A stretch of DNA of 64,000 bases, from contig CAZZIU010000003.1 in assembly GCA_964654545.1 (NCBI GenBank), forward strand, positions 1 through 64,000, read 5' to 3'. This DNA comes from JABMOV01 sp964654545 (GTDB lineage: Bacteria; Fidelibacterota; Marinisomatia; Marinisomatales; JABMOV01). Shown here in pieces: positions 16,048 through 26,059 of the stretch. The notes under the pieces are model-generated. The model ran no database searches. It was not told the origin of the DNA and saw nothing but the letters and a program-made list of their open reading frames with translations. Made by a program: the position numbers and the translations under genes. Positions within the stretch are counted from its first letter, which is position 1. Every line of letters begins with the position of its first letter.

Positions 16048-17190
16048 ATGTCCGAAACGATGACAAAGGATACCACTCTCCACGGCGAAGAAATGGTCCT
16101 GAATATTGGTCCCCAGCACCCCAGCACCCATGGCGTGTTGCGACTTCGGGTGAAGACGGATGGCGAAATTGTATCTGAGATTACACCGGTAATCGGGTAT
16201 TTGCATCGTTGTTTTGAAAAGCACTGCGAAAACCTGCCCTACGAACAGATTGTTCCCTATACTGATCGCTGCGATTATATTGCTTCCATGAATTCAAATT
16301 TCGGTTATGTGGTTGCGGTAGAAGAATTGATGGGAATCCAGGTTCCGGAAAAAGTGGAATATATTCGTGTTATTATGGCTGAATTAAACCGGATTGCAAG
16401 TCATTTGCTGGCATTGGGCACATACGGATTGGATATTGGCGCAACCACACCGTTCCTGTACATGTTCCGTGATCGGGAACGTATCCTGGATTTATTTGAA
16501 ATGGCATGTGGAGCTCGGTTACTATACAATTATATGTGGGTCGGTGGTGTTTCTCATGATTTGCCCGTTGGTTTCGTGGAGGCTACCTTCAAATTTTTGG
16601 ATGATTTTGAACCTGAAATTGATGAGTATAACAATTTACTTACGTACAATAAAATCTTCGTAGAACGGACAGCAGACATTGGAATATTACCGCCGGATAT
16701 AGCGGTCAGCTTTGGGGTTACTGGTCCAAACTTGCGGGCCTCAGGAGTGAACTGGGATTTGAGGAAAAACGATCCCTATTCTATTTATGATCGGTTCGAT
16801 TTTAATGTACCGTTGGGGGAAGGAACCAGAGGAACACTTGGTGATTGTTGGGATCGGTTCTGGGTACGTGTCATCGAAATGCGCGAAAGTGTAAAAATTA
16901 TACGACAGGCTTTGCAACAGTTACCAAAAGAAGGAAACGTACACGAGGCCCTGCCAAAAAAAATCAGACCTCCAAAAGGCTCAATTTACCGACGCACCGA
17001 ATCTCCGAGAGGAGACCTTGGCTTTTACATCATGAGTGATGGAAGCAACAAACCCTATCGACTAAAAATGCGCTCCCCAGCCTTTACCGCCTTAAGTGTT
17101 CTGGATGAAATTGCCCGAGGATGGATGATTTCTGATGTACTGGCCGTTTTGGGAAGTTTGGATATCGTTTTAGGGGAAATAGACCGATGA
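16048..17190 (+). CDS. nuoD: NADH-quinone oxidoreductase subunit D
   Basis: The 49-kDa-type subunit, which with NuoB forms the quinone-binding cavity. A longer frame opens at 15901 inside nuoC, but the ATG at 16048 gives a normal 380-residue protein starting before VLNIGPQHPSTHGVLRL. That block contains the conserved His near the quinone head group. Other family blocks are GYLHRCFEKHCEN, LGLDIGATTPFLYMFR-like text and the C-terminal DIVLGEIDR. The stop overlaps the nuoH start (ATGA). Confidence 0.97.
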   Translation: MSETMTKDTTLHGEEMVLNIGPQHPSTHGVLRLRVKTDGEIVSEITPVIGYLHRCFEKHCENLPYEQIVPYTDRCDYIASMNSNFGYVVAVEELMGIQVPEKVEYIRVIMAELNRIASHLLALGTYGLDIGATTPFLYMFRDRERILDLFEMACGARLLYNYMWVGGVSHDLPVGFVEATFKFLDDFEPEIDEYNNLLTYNKIFVERTADIGILPPDIAVSFGVTGPNLRASGVNWDLRKNDPYSIYDRFDFNVPLGEGTRGTLGDCWDRFWVRVIEMRESVKIIRQALQQLPKEGNVHEALPKKIRPPKGSIYRRTESPRGDLGFYIMSDGSNKPYRLKMRSPAFTALSVLDEIARGWMISDVLAVLGSLDIVLGEIDR

Positions 17191-18236
17191 TATCTGATCA
17201 ACTAGCAACTATGCCCTGGTTATTCTGGTTTGTGGTCGCCGGCGTGATACTGTTTTTGCTTATGGCAGTCAATGCCCTGGTAGCAGTGTATGTGGAACGA
17301 AAAGTATCAGCGTTTGTGCAGGATCGGATTGGTCCAATGGGGCAGGGTGCCGGTTTGCATGCTGGTAAATGGGGTTTGCTGCAAACGGTAGCAGATGCCA
17401 TAAAATTGCTAATCAAGGAAGATATCATCCCCAGAGCTGCCGATAGAAAATTATTTATTATTGCACCATTCATATTGTTTATCGGTGCCTTTTTAGCCAT
17501 TGGTTCGCTTCCATTCAGCAATGCAATTCAGGTAATTGATGTCAATATTGGAATTTTTTACATACTGGCCATAAGTGCATTAGGTGTTATTGGGTTAATC
17601 CTGGCAGGCTGGTCATCGGATAATAAATGGTCCTTGTACGGTGCCATGCGTTCTGCGGCGCAAATTGTCAGCTATGAAATCCCGGCTGGACTATCAATTA
17701 TAACTGTAATAATGGTGACGAGTACTTTAAATATGCAGGGTATTATCAAGGCACAGGAAGGCTTGATTTGGGGATTTTTGCCCAATTGGACAATATTTAA
17801 TAACCCATTTTCATTCCTGGCATTTTTTATTTATTACATTGCCGGTGTGGCAGAAACCAACCGTACGCCCTTTGACATTCCCGAGGCTGAAAGTGAATTG
17901 GTTGGTGGATTTCATACGGAATATTCCGGTATGCGTTGGGCATTCTTCTTTTTAAGTGAATATGCCAATATGTTCGTGGTCTGTGGAATTGCCACCGTAG
18001 CATTTCTTGGTGGGTGGCAAAGTGTAATCCCGGGAGTGTTGGATTCGCCATTTTGGAGTCTGTGCTGGTTCATGGGCAAATTACTGTTCCTAATGATGGT
18101 TATGATCTGGTTTCGTTGGACATTCCCACGATTACGTGTTGATCAGCTGATGGCTGTTGCCTGGAAATATTTGCTACCGATAGCATTATTAAATGTTTTT
18201 GGTGTAGGCATCTGGATATTGATGGTGGGAGGATAA
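17187..18236 (+). CDS. nuoH: NADH-quinone oxidoreductase subunit H
   Basis: Membrane subunit that lines the quinone entry channel and links the peripheral and membrane arms. The 349 residues have about eight transmembrane helices. Hallmarks are ERKVSAFVQDRIGPMGQG, the acidic quinone loop RTPFDIPEAESELVGGFHTE, and WFRWTFPRLRVDQLM near the end. nuoI starts directly after its stop. Confidence 0.97.
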   Translation: MISDQLATMPWLFWFVVAGVILFLLMAVNALVAVYVERKVSAFVQDRIGPMGQGAGLHAGKWGLLQTVADAIKLLIKEDIIPRAADRKLFIIAPFILFIGAFLAIGSLPFSNAIQVIDVNIGIFYILAISALGVIGLILAGWSSDNKWSLYGAMRSAAQIVSYEIPAGLSIITVIMVTSTLNMQGIIKAQEGLIWGFLPNWTIFNNPFSFLAFFIYYIAGVAETNRTPFDIPEAESELVGGFHTEYSGMRWAFFFLSEYANMFVVCGIATVAFLGGWQSVIPGVLDSPFWSLCWFMGKLLFLMMVMIWFRWTFPRLRVDQLMAVAWKYLLPIALLNVFGVGIWILMVGG

Positions 18237-18797
18237 GTGGGTAGATATCTTCACAATATCTGGGAGTCGATCACTACCCTGCTCATTGGGTTAGGAATCA
18301 CATGGAAACACCTTATCCATGCCAGAACCGGTAATGTTACGCTGCAATATCCCGAAGAGAAATGGCCACGACCGGAAAGAAATATTGGATTTGATCACCG
18401 GGACTACAATGTCATTCGCTCCCGCTTGGTGGTGGATATTGATGATTGCACCGGGTGCAAAAAATGTGAACGCGCATGTCCGGTGGGATGTATTGCAGTA
18501 GAAACAATTAAAGTACCTAAGGGCACGGATCTAGGTGTTACCACCAATGATACGGTAAAACGGTTATTGGTAACCCGCCATGATATTGATATGAGTGAAT
18601 GCATGTACTGCAATCTTTGCACATACCCATGTCCGGAAGAATGTATTTATATGACCGGTGGCCCGAATTCCCACAAGACGCCCATCGATTACGAATTTTC
18701 AGAATACGATAGGAATAATCTGATCTACAAATTTGCAGTAGCCACGCAAGAGGATATCGATCGTTACACAACAATGGAAGCGGGTTCACAAGGATGA
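18237..18797 (+). CDS. nuoI: NADH-quinone oxidoreductase subunit I
   Basis: Ferredoxin-like subunit with two [4Fe-4S] clusters. Both cysteine motifs are intact: CTGCKKCERACPVGC and CMYCNLCTYPCPEEC. The start is GTG at 18237, immediately after the nuoH stop. Length (186 residues) is normal. Because nuoEFG are missing, NuoI or an unknown partner is the probable electron entry point. The stop overlaps nuoJ (ATGA). Confidence 0.97.
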   Translation: MGRYLHNIWESITTLLIGLGITWKHLIHARTGNVTLQYPEEKWPRPERNIGFDHRDYNVIRSRLVVDIDDCTGCKKCERACPVGCIAVETIKVPKGTDLGVTTNDTVKRLLVTRHDIDMSECMYCNLCTYPCPEECIYMTGGPNSHKTPIDYEFSEYDRNNLIYKFAVATQEDIDRYTTMEAGSQG

Positions 18798-19282
18798 TTC
18801 TGATCGGATTCTGGATAATTACTCTAATAACGATTGGGTCGGCAGTCTTGGTGGTAACCAGTCGAAATCTGGTGTATTCAGCCCTGGGGTTGTTTTTTAC
18901 CTTATTCGGAGTTGCCGGGCTGTATGTATTTCTCTGGGCTGATTTCATGGCCGGTGTCCAGGTCATGATCTATGTGGGTGGAATTCTGGTTCTCATCTTA
19001 TTTGGTATTATGTTGACTCATCGCATATCATCGGTGAATATTTCCAATACAAGTATGCAGCGAAGCGTTGGTGGTGTTGTTGCCATTGTGATTATGTTGG
19101 GTTTTGTTACGCTCATAAATAAAACACCGTGGATGCTTTCTGGTGGATCAGAGCAAGCAAACACGACCTATGAAATTGGTACGTTGATCATGACCGATTT
19201 TCTTCTGCCATTTGAAGTTGCATCTGTGTTGTTGCTGGGCGCATTGATCGGAGCAGCAGTGTTATCAAGGAAAAAACCCTGA
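18794..19282 (+). CDS. nuoJ: NADH-quinone oxidoreductase subunit J
   Basis: 162-residue membrane subunit with five helices. The conserved helix VQVMIYVGGILVLILFGIML carries the pi-bulge region involved in proton pumping. LVYSALGLFFTLFGVAGLYV is also family-typical. The stop shares a base with the nuoK start. Confidence 0.95.
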   Translation: MILIGFWIITLITIGSAVLVVTSRNLVYSALGLFFTLFGVAGLYVFLWADFMAGVQVMIYVGGILVLILFGIMLTHRISSVNISNTSMQRSVGGVVAIVIMLGFVTLINKTPWMLSGGSEQANTTYEIGTLIMTDFLLPFEVASVLLLGALIGAAVLSRKKP

Positions 19283-19587
19283 TGGATCAATTACAGGTTT
19301 ATCTTATTATTGCTGCCATCCTGTTTTCACTGGGATTATTCGCAGTCATGACCCGTCGAAATGCAGTGGCTGTTCTCATGGGTATTGAACTCATTCTCAA
19401 TGCAGCGAATATCAATTTTATGGCTTTTGCACGTTTTGGAGGAATGCAATTTTCCGGTCAGGTATTTGCACTTTTTGTAATCGTCATGGCAGCAGCTGAG
19501 GCTGCTGTGGCTTTGGCTATTATCATAAATATTTTCAATAATTTCAAATCCATCAACATTGATGATGTAAGTCAGATGGGTCGATGA
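19282..19587 (+). CDS. nuoK: NADH-quinone oxidoreductase subunit K
   Basis: 101-residue membrane subunit with three helices and the two buried glutamates of the proton path, in MGIELILNAANINFMAF and AAAEAAVALAI. Normal length for the family. Overlaps nuoJ and nuoL. Confidence 0.96.
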   Translation: MDQLQVYLIIAAILFSLGLFAVMTRRNAVAVLMGIELILNAANINFMAFARFGGMQFSGQVFALFVIVMAAAEAAVALAIIINIFNNFKSINIDDVSQMGR

Positions 19588-21629
19588 ATATTTTTATTAA
19601 ATATGCCCTGATTATTTATTTCCTGCCATTGGCAGCGTTTATCTTCCAAACCTTTTTTGGTAAACGGTTGCCGCGCAAGGGGGATTGGGTATCTATCAGT
19701 GCTATTCTTATTACCCTCGCCCTGGCAATTGCCATGTTTGCTGGAATGTTGCTCAATTATGATCCTGAATTTGCCATTCAGGATTCATTTACCTGGCTTG
19801 ATCTTGGGAATTTTAAAATCGAGCTTGGGTTTTTGATTGACAACATGACCATTATCATGCTGTTGGTAGTTGCACTGATTTCCAGCATGAGCCACATCTA
19901 TTCCATAAAATACATGGCTGGCGATCCTCGTTATCATCGGTATTATTCATTTTTATCGCTGTTTACATTTAGTATGAACGGTATTGTACTTACCAATAAT
20001 CTGATGCTTCTTTATATGAGCTGGGAATTGGTTGGGCTGAGTTCCTATCTATTGATTGGTTTTTGGTTTGAAAAAGATTCTGCTGCAAATGCTGGTAAAA
20101 AAGCATTTTTAACCAATAGAGTTGGTGACATCGGCTTTTTTGTCGGTATTATGCTTTTCTTCACGGCGATTGGATCGTTTTCATACAACGATTTATTTGC
20201 TGGTGTGCAGGCAGGGAAAATTGCAGGTACTACGCTGACCGTTGCCGGGATAGGGTTGTTTATGGGAGCGGTTGGAAAATCAGCCCAATTCCCATTGCAT
20301 ATCTGGCTTCCTGACGCCATGGAAGGTCCCACGCCTGTATCCGCACTTATCCATGCGGCAACCATGGTTGCCGCTGGTGTATACATGATGGTACGTCTAT
20401 TCGGTGTAATGACGGCGGATGCATTGCTGGTTGTCGCTTATATCGGTGGATTTACAGCTTTATTTGCATCCCTGATTGCCATTACCCGAAGAGACATTAA
20501 ACAGGTTTTGGCATATTCAACCGTGAGCCAACTGGGTTACATGATACTATCGGTTGGAACCGGTGCGTACATTGCCGCTTTTTTCCATTTAGTAACGCAC
20601 GCCATGTTTAAAGCCAATTTATTCTATGGAGCCGGTAGTGTCATTCATGCTATGCACCACAGTCTGCATAAAAAAGATGATCATGATACAGATCCACAGG
20701 ATATGTTTAATATGGGTGGATTCAGAAAAAAAATGCCAGTGACATACGTATCGATGCTGGTAGGATCATTGGCAATTTCGGGAATTCCGTTTTTCTCAGG
20801 GTTCCTTTCTAAAGATGCCATTCTTGCCGGAACACTGGCCTATGCCTCGCATCATCCGGCACATTTTCTATTACCCATCTTTGGTTTTGGTGCAGCCTTG
20901 ATTACTGCTTTTTATATGTTTCGCATGATTTTTCTAACGTTTCATAACGAGCCGAATAGACCGGATGTATTTGAGCATATTCATGAATCGCCGTTTGAAA
21001 TGAAATTGCCTTTGGTTCTATTAAGCACACTGAGTCTTTTTATATTTTACACATTACCCCATTTCAATCCATTTTCTGATGTGGGATGGTTTACCCACTT
21101 AATGGAATACAAGGACAGTTTTATTCCAGCAGGACTTACCGCTCATAGTATCGAGGAAGGATTGCATCATAGTCATTCGATGGCAATGATACTTTCACTG
21201 GCAGTTGCCGTCTTTGGAATCGTATTGGCTTGGGCTATGTACTATAAAAAATTACTCTCGACGGAAAAAATTTCGAAAACAATTCAACCTTTATTCAAAT
21301 TGTCATCTGGAAAATTCTTTATCGATGAATTGTATACAAAGATATTTTACAAACCGGTTTTAAAGCTGGCGGATTGGGTAGCCTACCTGGATTGGGATCT
21401 GTATGATACATATTTTATCAATGGCTTCGGCAAGGTAACCAAATTTCTTTCACAATGGGTAGGTAAAATCGATTACGATGGTATTGATCAATTTTTGGTT
21501 GATGGAATTGGGAAATCACTCAAAAAAGTTGGTAAAGGATTGCGATTTGTTCAGACTGGTCGGGTACAGCAATATGTTTTATTTGCTCTCACGGCGATTA
21601 TCATTCTTTTGCTCTGGAAAACCGTGTAA
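19584..21629 (+). CDS. nuoL: NADH-quinone oxidoreductase subunit L
   Basis: Distal antiporter-like proton-pumping subunit. At 681 residues it has the core helices, the long lateral helix and a C-terminal anchor. Family blocks are LMLLYMSWELVGLSSYLLIG (buried Glu), FPLHIWLPDAMEGPTPVSAL and HAATMVAAGVYMMVRL, then HLVTHAMFKANLFYGAGS. A His-rich cytoplasmic stretch (HAMHHSLHKKDDHDTDP) follows, as in many homologues. Thirty bases separate it from nuoM. Confidence 0.96.
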   Translation: MNIFIKYALIIYFLPLAAFIFQTFFGKRLPRKGDWVSISAILITLALAIAMFAGMLLNYDPEFAIQDSFTWLDLGNFKIELGFLIDNMTIIMLLVVALISSMSHIYSIKYMAGDPRYHRYYSFLSLFTFSMNGIVLTNNLMLLYMSWELVGLSSYLLIGFWFEKDSAANAGKKAFLTNRVGDIGFFVGIMLFFTAIGSFSYNDLFAGVQAGKIAGTTLTVAGIGLFMGAVGKSAQFPLHIWLPDAMEGPTPVSALIHAATMVAAGVYMMVRLFGVMTADALLVVAYIGGFTALFASLIAITRRDIKQVLAYSTVSQLGYMILSVGTGAYIAAFFHLVTHAMFKANLFYGAGSVIHAMHHSLHKKDDHDTDPQDMFNMGGFRKKMPVTYVSMLVGSLAISGIPFFSGFLSKDAILAGTLAYASHHPAHFLLPIFGFGAALITAFYMFRMIFLTFHNEPNRPDVFEHIHESPFEMKLPLVLLSTLSLFIFYTLPHFNPFSDVGWFTHLMEYKDSFIPAGLTAHSIEEGLHHSHSMAMILSLAVAVFGIVLAWAMYYKKLLSTEKISKTIQPLFKLSSGKFFIDELYTKIFYKPVLKLADWVAYLDWDLYDTYFINGFGKVTKFLSQWVGKIDYDGIDQFLVDGIGKSLKKVGKGLRFVQTGRVQQYVLFALTAIIILLLWKTV

Positions 21630-21659
21630 ATGGAAAATCAGAGAAGGTAAGGACATTAC

Positions 21660-23210
21660 ATGGATACAATGTACTTAAGTTGGTTGGTTTGGCTCCCGGT
21701 TGCGGGAATGATTGCTATTGCATTTATTCCTCGGGATAAAACCGAAATCATCAAAATAATTGCAGCCGTTGCAACTGGATTACAGGTCTGGGTGGCAATA
21801 TTGCTTTGGATGGATTTTGATCCATCGCTTGGGACAATTCAGTTCACTGAGAGATTCAACTGGATTCCGTCTTTTAATATTTTTTATCACCTGGGAGTGG
21901 ACGGATTAAGTCTGCCTATGGTGATGCTCACACCCATTTTATCTTTTCTGGCAGTGTTTGTTAGCTGGAAAACAGATCGGGCAGTCAAAGGCTATTTCGC
22001 ACTGTTTCTATTGCTGGATACTGGAATGATCGGTGTATTTCTGGCTTTGGATTTCTTCCTATTCTATGTTTTCTGGGAAGTCATGTTGTTACCTATGTAT
22101 TTCCTGATCGGCATGTGGGGTGGTCCAAAACGAGAATATGCCGCTATAAAATTTTTCCTGTTTACGCTGGTAGGATCGGTGCTTATGTTGGTGGCAATCC
22201 TGGCGCTGTATTTTTATTGCGGGAAAACCTTTGATATGATGGTTCTTATTGATACGGCTCCCATGGCACTGGATGGTGTATTGTGGTGGGGTATAAGCGC
22301 CATAAAAGTTATATGGATACTCCTCTTCATTGCTTTTGCGATTAAAGTTCCCATATTCCCATTTCACACCTGGTTACCCCTGGCACACGTGGAAGCACCG
22401 ACTGCCATATCCGTTATCCTGGCAGGGATTCTATTGAAACTGGGTGTATACGGTTTGCTACGTGTCAACTACGGAATGCTGCCAGATGGTGTTATGTGGT
22501 TTGCTGGTTCTATAGCAGTACTGGGATTAATCAATGTAATATGGGGTGCACTATGTGCTCTCGCCCAGACGGATCTCAAAAAACTGGTAGCCTATTCCAG
22601 TATAAACCACATGGGTTACGCATTGCTAGGAATGGCAGCTGTTATTGCTGCAGGTACCCAGTACGGTTCGAACTACAGTGCTGCTGAAGCTGGGGTTACT
22701 GGAGCTGTTTTCCAGATGTTTAACCACGGAACTATCTCAGCCATGCTCTTTATATTGGTTGGTGTAATCTATGATCGTGCCCATCATCGTGACATTAATG
22801 GTTTCGGGGGCCTGGCAAAGCAAATGCCGGTTTTTACGGCCGTCGTCGGAATTGCATTTTTTGCCGGTTTGGGGTTACCTGGAATGTCTGGTTTTATCAG
22901 TGAGTTTATGTGTTTTGTTGGTGCCTTTCCCGTATTTCGAACGATTGTCATCATTTCCGCGATTGGTATTTTGTTGAACGCCGCCTATTTCCTGTGGGCA
23001 TACCAACGCATATTCTTTGGCGAACTAAATGAAAAATATCAAAAACTGCCGGATATCAATGGTCGCGAATTGTTTGCCGTCATACCGCTGGCAGTCATTA
23101 CCATCGCATTGGGCGTATATCCCGGTCCATTCCTGGATATGATCAAAGAGACCATGACCGTTGTAATCGATCAGGTCGTTCAATGGACAAACATTGCGGT
23201 TATGCCGTAA
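21660..23210 (+). CDS. nuoM: NADH-quinone oxidoreductase subunit M
   Basis: Antiporter-like proton-pumping subunit with about 14 transmembrane helices, 516 residues. Diagnostic blocks are FFLFYVFWEVMLLPMYFLIG with the key Glu, FPFHTWLPLAHVEAPTAISV, ILLKLGVYGLLR and LVAYSSINHMGYALLG. Start ATG at 21660 lies 30 bp after nuoL. Confidence 0.97.
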   Translation: MDTMYLSWLVWLPVAGMIAIAFIPRDKTEIIKIIAAVATGLQVWVAILLWMDFDPSLGTIQFTERFNWIPSFNIFYHLGVDGLSLPMVMLTPILSFLAVFVSWKTDRAVKGYFALFLLLDTGMIGVFLALDFFLFYVFWEVMLLPMYFLIGMWGGPKREYAAIKFFLFTLVGSVLMLVAILALYFYCGKTFDMMVLIDTAPMALDGVLWWGISAIKVIWILLFIAFAIKVPIFPFHTWLPLAHVEAPTAISVILAGILLKLGVYGLLRVNYGMLPDGVMWFAGSIAVLGLINVIWGALCALAQTDLKKLVAYSSINHMGYALLGMAAVIAAGTQYGSNYSAAEAGVTGAVFQMFNHGTISAMLFILVGVIYDRAHHRDINGFGGLAKQMPVFTAVVGIAFFAGLGLPGMSGFISEFMCFVGAFPVFRTIVIISAIGILLNAAYFLWAYQRIFFGELNEKYQKLPDINGRELFAVIPLAVITIALGVYPGPFLDMIKETMTVVIDQVVQWTNIAVMP

Positions 23211-23219
23211 ATCAATAGT

Positions 23220-24695
23220 ATGAATAATATCCAGAGCATCAGTCACTTCTGGCCGGAAATCATATTGGTGATTACAGCAATTGTTGTGATATCGTTGGAT
23301 TTGATTTTCAGAAGTAAGGACTCTAATCGTTTAAAATGGTGGGCATTTACCGGAGTCGTTGTCACGCTTTGGATTTTAATATCGGATTATGGACAACCAG
23401 TCAATTCTTTGTTCATTCGGCAAATTGCCTTTGACACTTATGGAACATTTTTTAAGCAATTAATATTGATAGCGACCGGTTTCTCATTGCTGGTTATTCC
23501 CAGAACCAAGGAATTTGAAAATTATCGGATGGGTGAGTTTTATGCCCTGATGATTATTATGGTTTTCGGAATGTTTTTACTGGTGTCGGCGATTGATCTT
23601 GTCATGGTGTATCTGGCACTGGAAATTGTGTCAATTACATCTTTTATTTTAGCCGGATATCTCAAATTAGATAAACAATCCAACGAAGCGGCCTTAAAAT
23701 ATGTGATATATGGTGCTTTTTCATCAGGATTAATGCTGTTTGGATTTAGTTTGTTATACGGAATCACTGGGCATACCAATATTCATGATATTGCCGCAGC
23801 ATTATTGCAGGTGGATGGCTCAGCACAATTTGCGTTGATGGTATCTTTTCTTTTGATTTTTGCTGGATTCGGTTACAAAATATCCGCCGTTCCATTTCAT
23901 TTTTGGACACCTGACGTTTACCAGGGTGCACCCACACCAGTAACGGCCTTTTTGTCGGTCGCACCGAAAGCCGCCGGATTCGGTGTTCTTATACGATTTT
24001 TCAGTACTATTTATGTTTCTTTAAATATCAATGGAATGACACCCATACCATGGACGACAGTGATTGGACTATTATCCGTGGTGACCATGACGTTGGGCAA
24101 TCTGGTTGCCATGCAGCAACAAAGTGTAAAAAGAATGCTGGCATATTCAACCATTGCACACGCCGGATACATGATGATGGGGATTCCAATCTTGTTGCAG
24201 GATGGATATTTCGGAATCATGATCTATCTGGTGATGTACATGTTTATGAACCTTGGGGCCTTTTTTGTGGTAGTGGTCGTACAAAACCGATTTGGATCGG
24301 ACAGCATTGATACATTTAAAGAGCTGGGATGGAAAATGCCGTTTGTCGGTGTTGTCATGACCATATTTATGTTATCACTGACAGGATTACCTCCTACAGC
24401 AGGATTTATTGGAAAATTCTATCTTTTTGCAGCAGTAATCAAAGCCGGTCCACATTTTTATTGGTTGGCATTTATTGGGATCCTCAACAGTGTGGTATCT
24501 CTGTATTATTATTTGCGTATCGTGAAAGTAATGTTTTTAAGGGGTGAAAAAGCAGAGCAACTGGAACTTCCCTCAAAAACATTAACAGCATTGCTGGTCT
24601 GTCTGGCAGTACCGGCAATAATTTTAGGAATCTATTGGGCACCAGTAGCAGATTGGGTTAAAAATTCCCTGCTGATGTTTACCAATACACTTTAA
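23220..24695 (+). CDS. nuoN: NADH-quinone oxidoreductase subunit N
   Basis: Third antiporter-like subunit, 491 residues and about 14 helices. Family blocks are DLVMVYLALEIVSITSFILA with the buried Glu, VPFHFWTPDVYQGAPTPVTA, MLAYSTIAHAGYMMMG and LTGLPPTAGFIGKFYLF. It closes the nuo set, and nqrA begins 20 bp later, so the two complexes may share a transcript. Confidence 0.97.
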   Translation: MNNIQSISHFWPEIILVITAIVVISLDLIFRSKDSNRLKWWAFTGVVVTLWILISDYGQPVNSLFIRQIAFDTYGTFFKQLILIATGFSLLVIPRTKEFENYRMGEFYALMIIMVFGMFLLVSAIDLVMVYLALEIVSITSFILAGYLKLDKQSNEAALKYVIYGAFSSGLMLFGFSLLYGITGHTNIHDIAAALLQVDGSAQFALMVSFLLIFAGFGYKISAVPFHFWTPDVYQGAPTPVTAFLSVAPKAAGFGVLIRFFSTIYVSLNINGMTPIPWTTVIGLLSVVTMTLGNLVAMQQQSVKRMLAYSTIAHAGYMMMGIPILLQDGYFGIMIYLVMYMFMNLGAFFVVVVVQNRFGSDSIDTFKELGWKMPFVGVVMTIFMLSLTGLPPTAGFIGKFYLFAAVIKAGPHFYWLAFIGILNSVVSLYYYLRIVKVMFLRGEKAEQLELPSKTLTALLVCLAVPAIILGIYWAPVADWVKNSLLMFTNTL

Positions 24696-24715
24696 CGACA
24701 GTATGACAGGTAACT

Positions 24716-26059
24716 ATGGCGTACTTGAAACTTAAAAAGGGACACGATATCGGAATCGCCGGTGTCCCAACAAAAACCTATCTCGAATCGGATCCATGCA
24801 AAACGGTGGCACTTTTACCAAGTGAGTTTCTCTATGTGAAACCCAAATTAATGGTAAAAGAAGGTGAAAAAGTCAAAGGCGGTCAGGCGCTTTTCTTTGA
24901 TAAAAAATCACCGGGTATTAAATGGGCTGCACCTGGGGCTGGTACCGTATCGAAAATTCAATTTGGACCTCGCCGGATTGTACAGGGAATTGAGATTACT
25001 CTGGATAAGGACGAGGAATTCGTCCGGGTGGAAATCCCGTCGCTTGAAAAATCTGGTCGACAGGAAATTATTGATACAATTCTTGAACTGAATCTTTGGC
25101 CCTGTATTCGACAACGTCCGTATAACAAAATTGCGGACCCTGAAGGTAATCCGAAATCACTATTTATTTCTGCCTGCAATACAGCACCGTTGTCTGTTGA
25201 CAATACTTTTATTCTGGAAGGCCAGGAAGAAGCTTTCAAAACTGGCTTATCAATACTGGGAAAATTGACCGAAGGTGATGTCCAGCTGGCAATCCACGAA
25301 AATGCAACCTTGCCTCTATTTACTCAACTGGATAACGTTAAACTTCATCGTATAAACGGACCACACCCTGCTGGAAATGTAGGCGTACTGGTTCACCATC
25401 TAGATCCTCTTAAACCGGGCGAAATAATTTGGTCGTGTGAACCGCAACATGTGGTTTTATTGGGACGAGCGTTTATGACAGGTCAACTCGATCCGTCCAT
25501 TGCTGTCACGGTGGGTGGACCATCGGTAACGACCGCAGGGTACGTGAAAACCAGAATTGGTGCGCCAGCTTCTGTGTTAACGAAAGATCGTCTGGCAAGT
25601 GGGAATCATCGACTGATAAGAGGAGATGTACTCACTGGGAAAACGCTTACGACTGTTCCTTATCTTGGTTTTTATGATTCCTCACTGAGTTGTATTCCGG
25701 TGAATCAGGATCGTCCTTTCTTGGGATGGTTGAAACTGGGAAGTTCAAAAACGATTTACAGTTTGATGCGGACTTACATGGGTAAAAATAGTAACCAGTT
25801 TCAATTTACAACCCTGCAACAAGGCGGTGAGCGGGCAATGGTACCAGTGAACGCCTGGGAGGATGTTTTACCGATGGACATACTTCCTAATCCTTTATAT
25901 CGCGCCATTTTAGCACAAGATATTGTTGAAATGGAAAAACTTGGTATTTTGGAGGTTGTGGAAGAAGATGTGGCATTATGCAGTTTTGCCTGCCCAAGTA
26001 AGATTGATTTGGGCGGGGCAATTCGACAAGGACTTGATCTGATGGTGAAGGAAGGTTGA
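24716..26059 (+). CDS. nqrA: Na+-translocating NADH-quinone reductase subunit A
   Basis: Peripheral subunit of the Na+-pumping NADH dehydrogenase. The 447 residues open with the family sequence LKKGHDIGIAG and include GLKPKLMVKEG-like text at 38-45. NqrA has been linked to ubiquinone binding near the membrane. The C-terminal block CSFACPSKIDLGGAIRQGLD contains cysteines that do not form a classical ferredoxin motif. The stop overlaps the nqrB start. Confidence 0.96.
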   Translation: MAYLKLKKGHDIGIAGVPTKTYLESDPCKTVALLPSEFLYVKPKLMVKEGEKVKGGQALFFDKKSPGIKWAAPGAGTVSKIQFGPRRIVQGIEITLDKDEEFVRVEIPSLEKSGRQEIIDTILELNLWPCIRQRPYNKIADPEGNPKSLFISACNTAPLSVDNTFILEGQEEAFKTGLSILGKLTEGDVQLAIHENATLPLFTQLDNVKLHRINGPHPAGNVGVLVHHLDPLKPGEIIWSCEPQHVVLLGRAFMTGQLDPSIAVTVGGPSVTTAGYVKTRIGAPASVLTKDRLASGNHRLIRGDVLTGKTLTTVPYLGFYDSSLSCIPVNQDRPFLGWLKLGSSKTIYSLMRTYMGKNSNQFQFTTLQQGGERAMVPVNAWEDVLPMDILPNPLYRAILAQDIVEMEKLGILEVVEEDVALCSFACPSKIDLGGAIRQGLDLMVKEG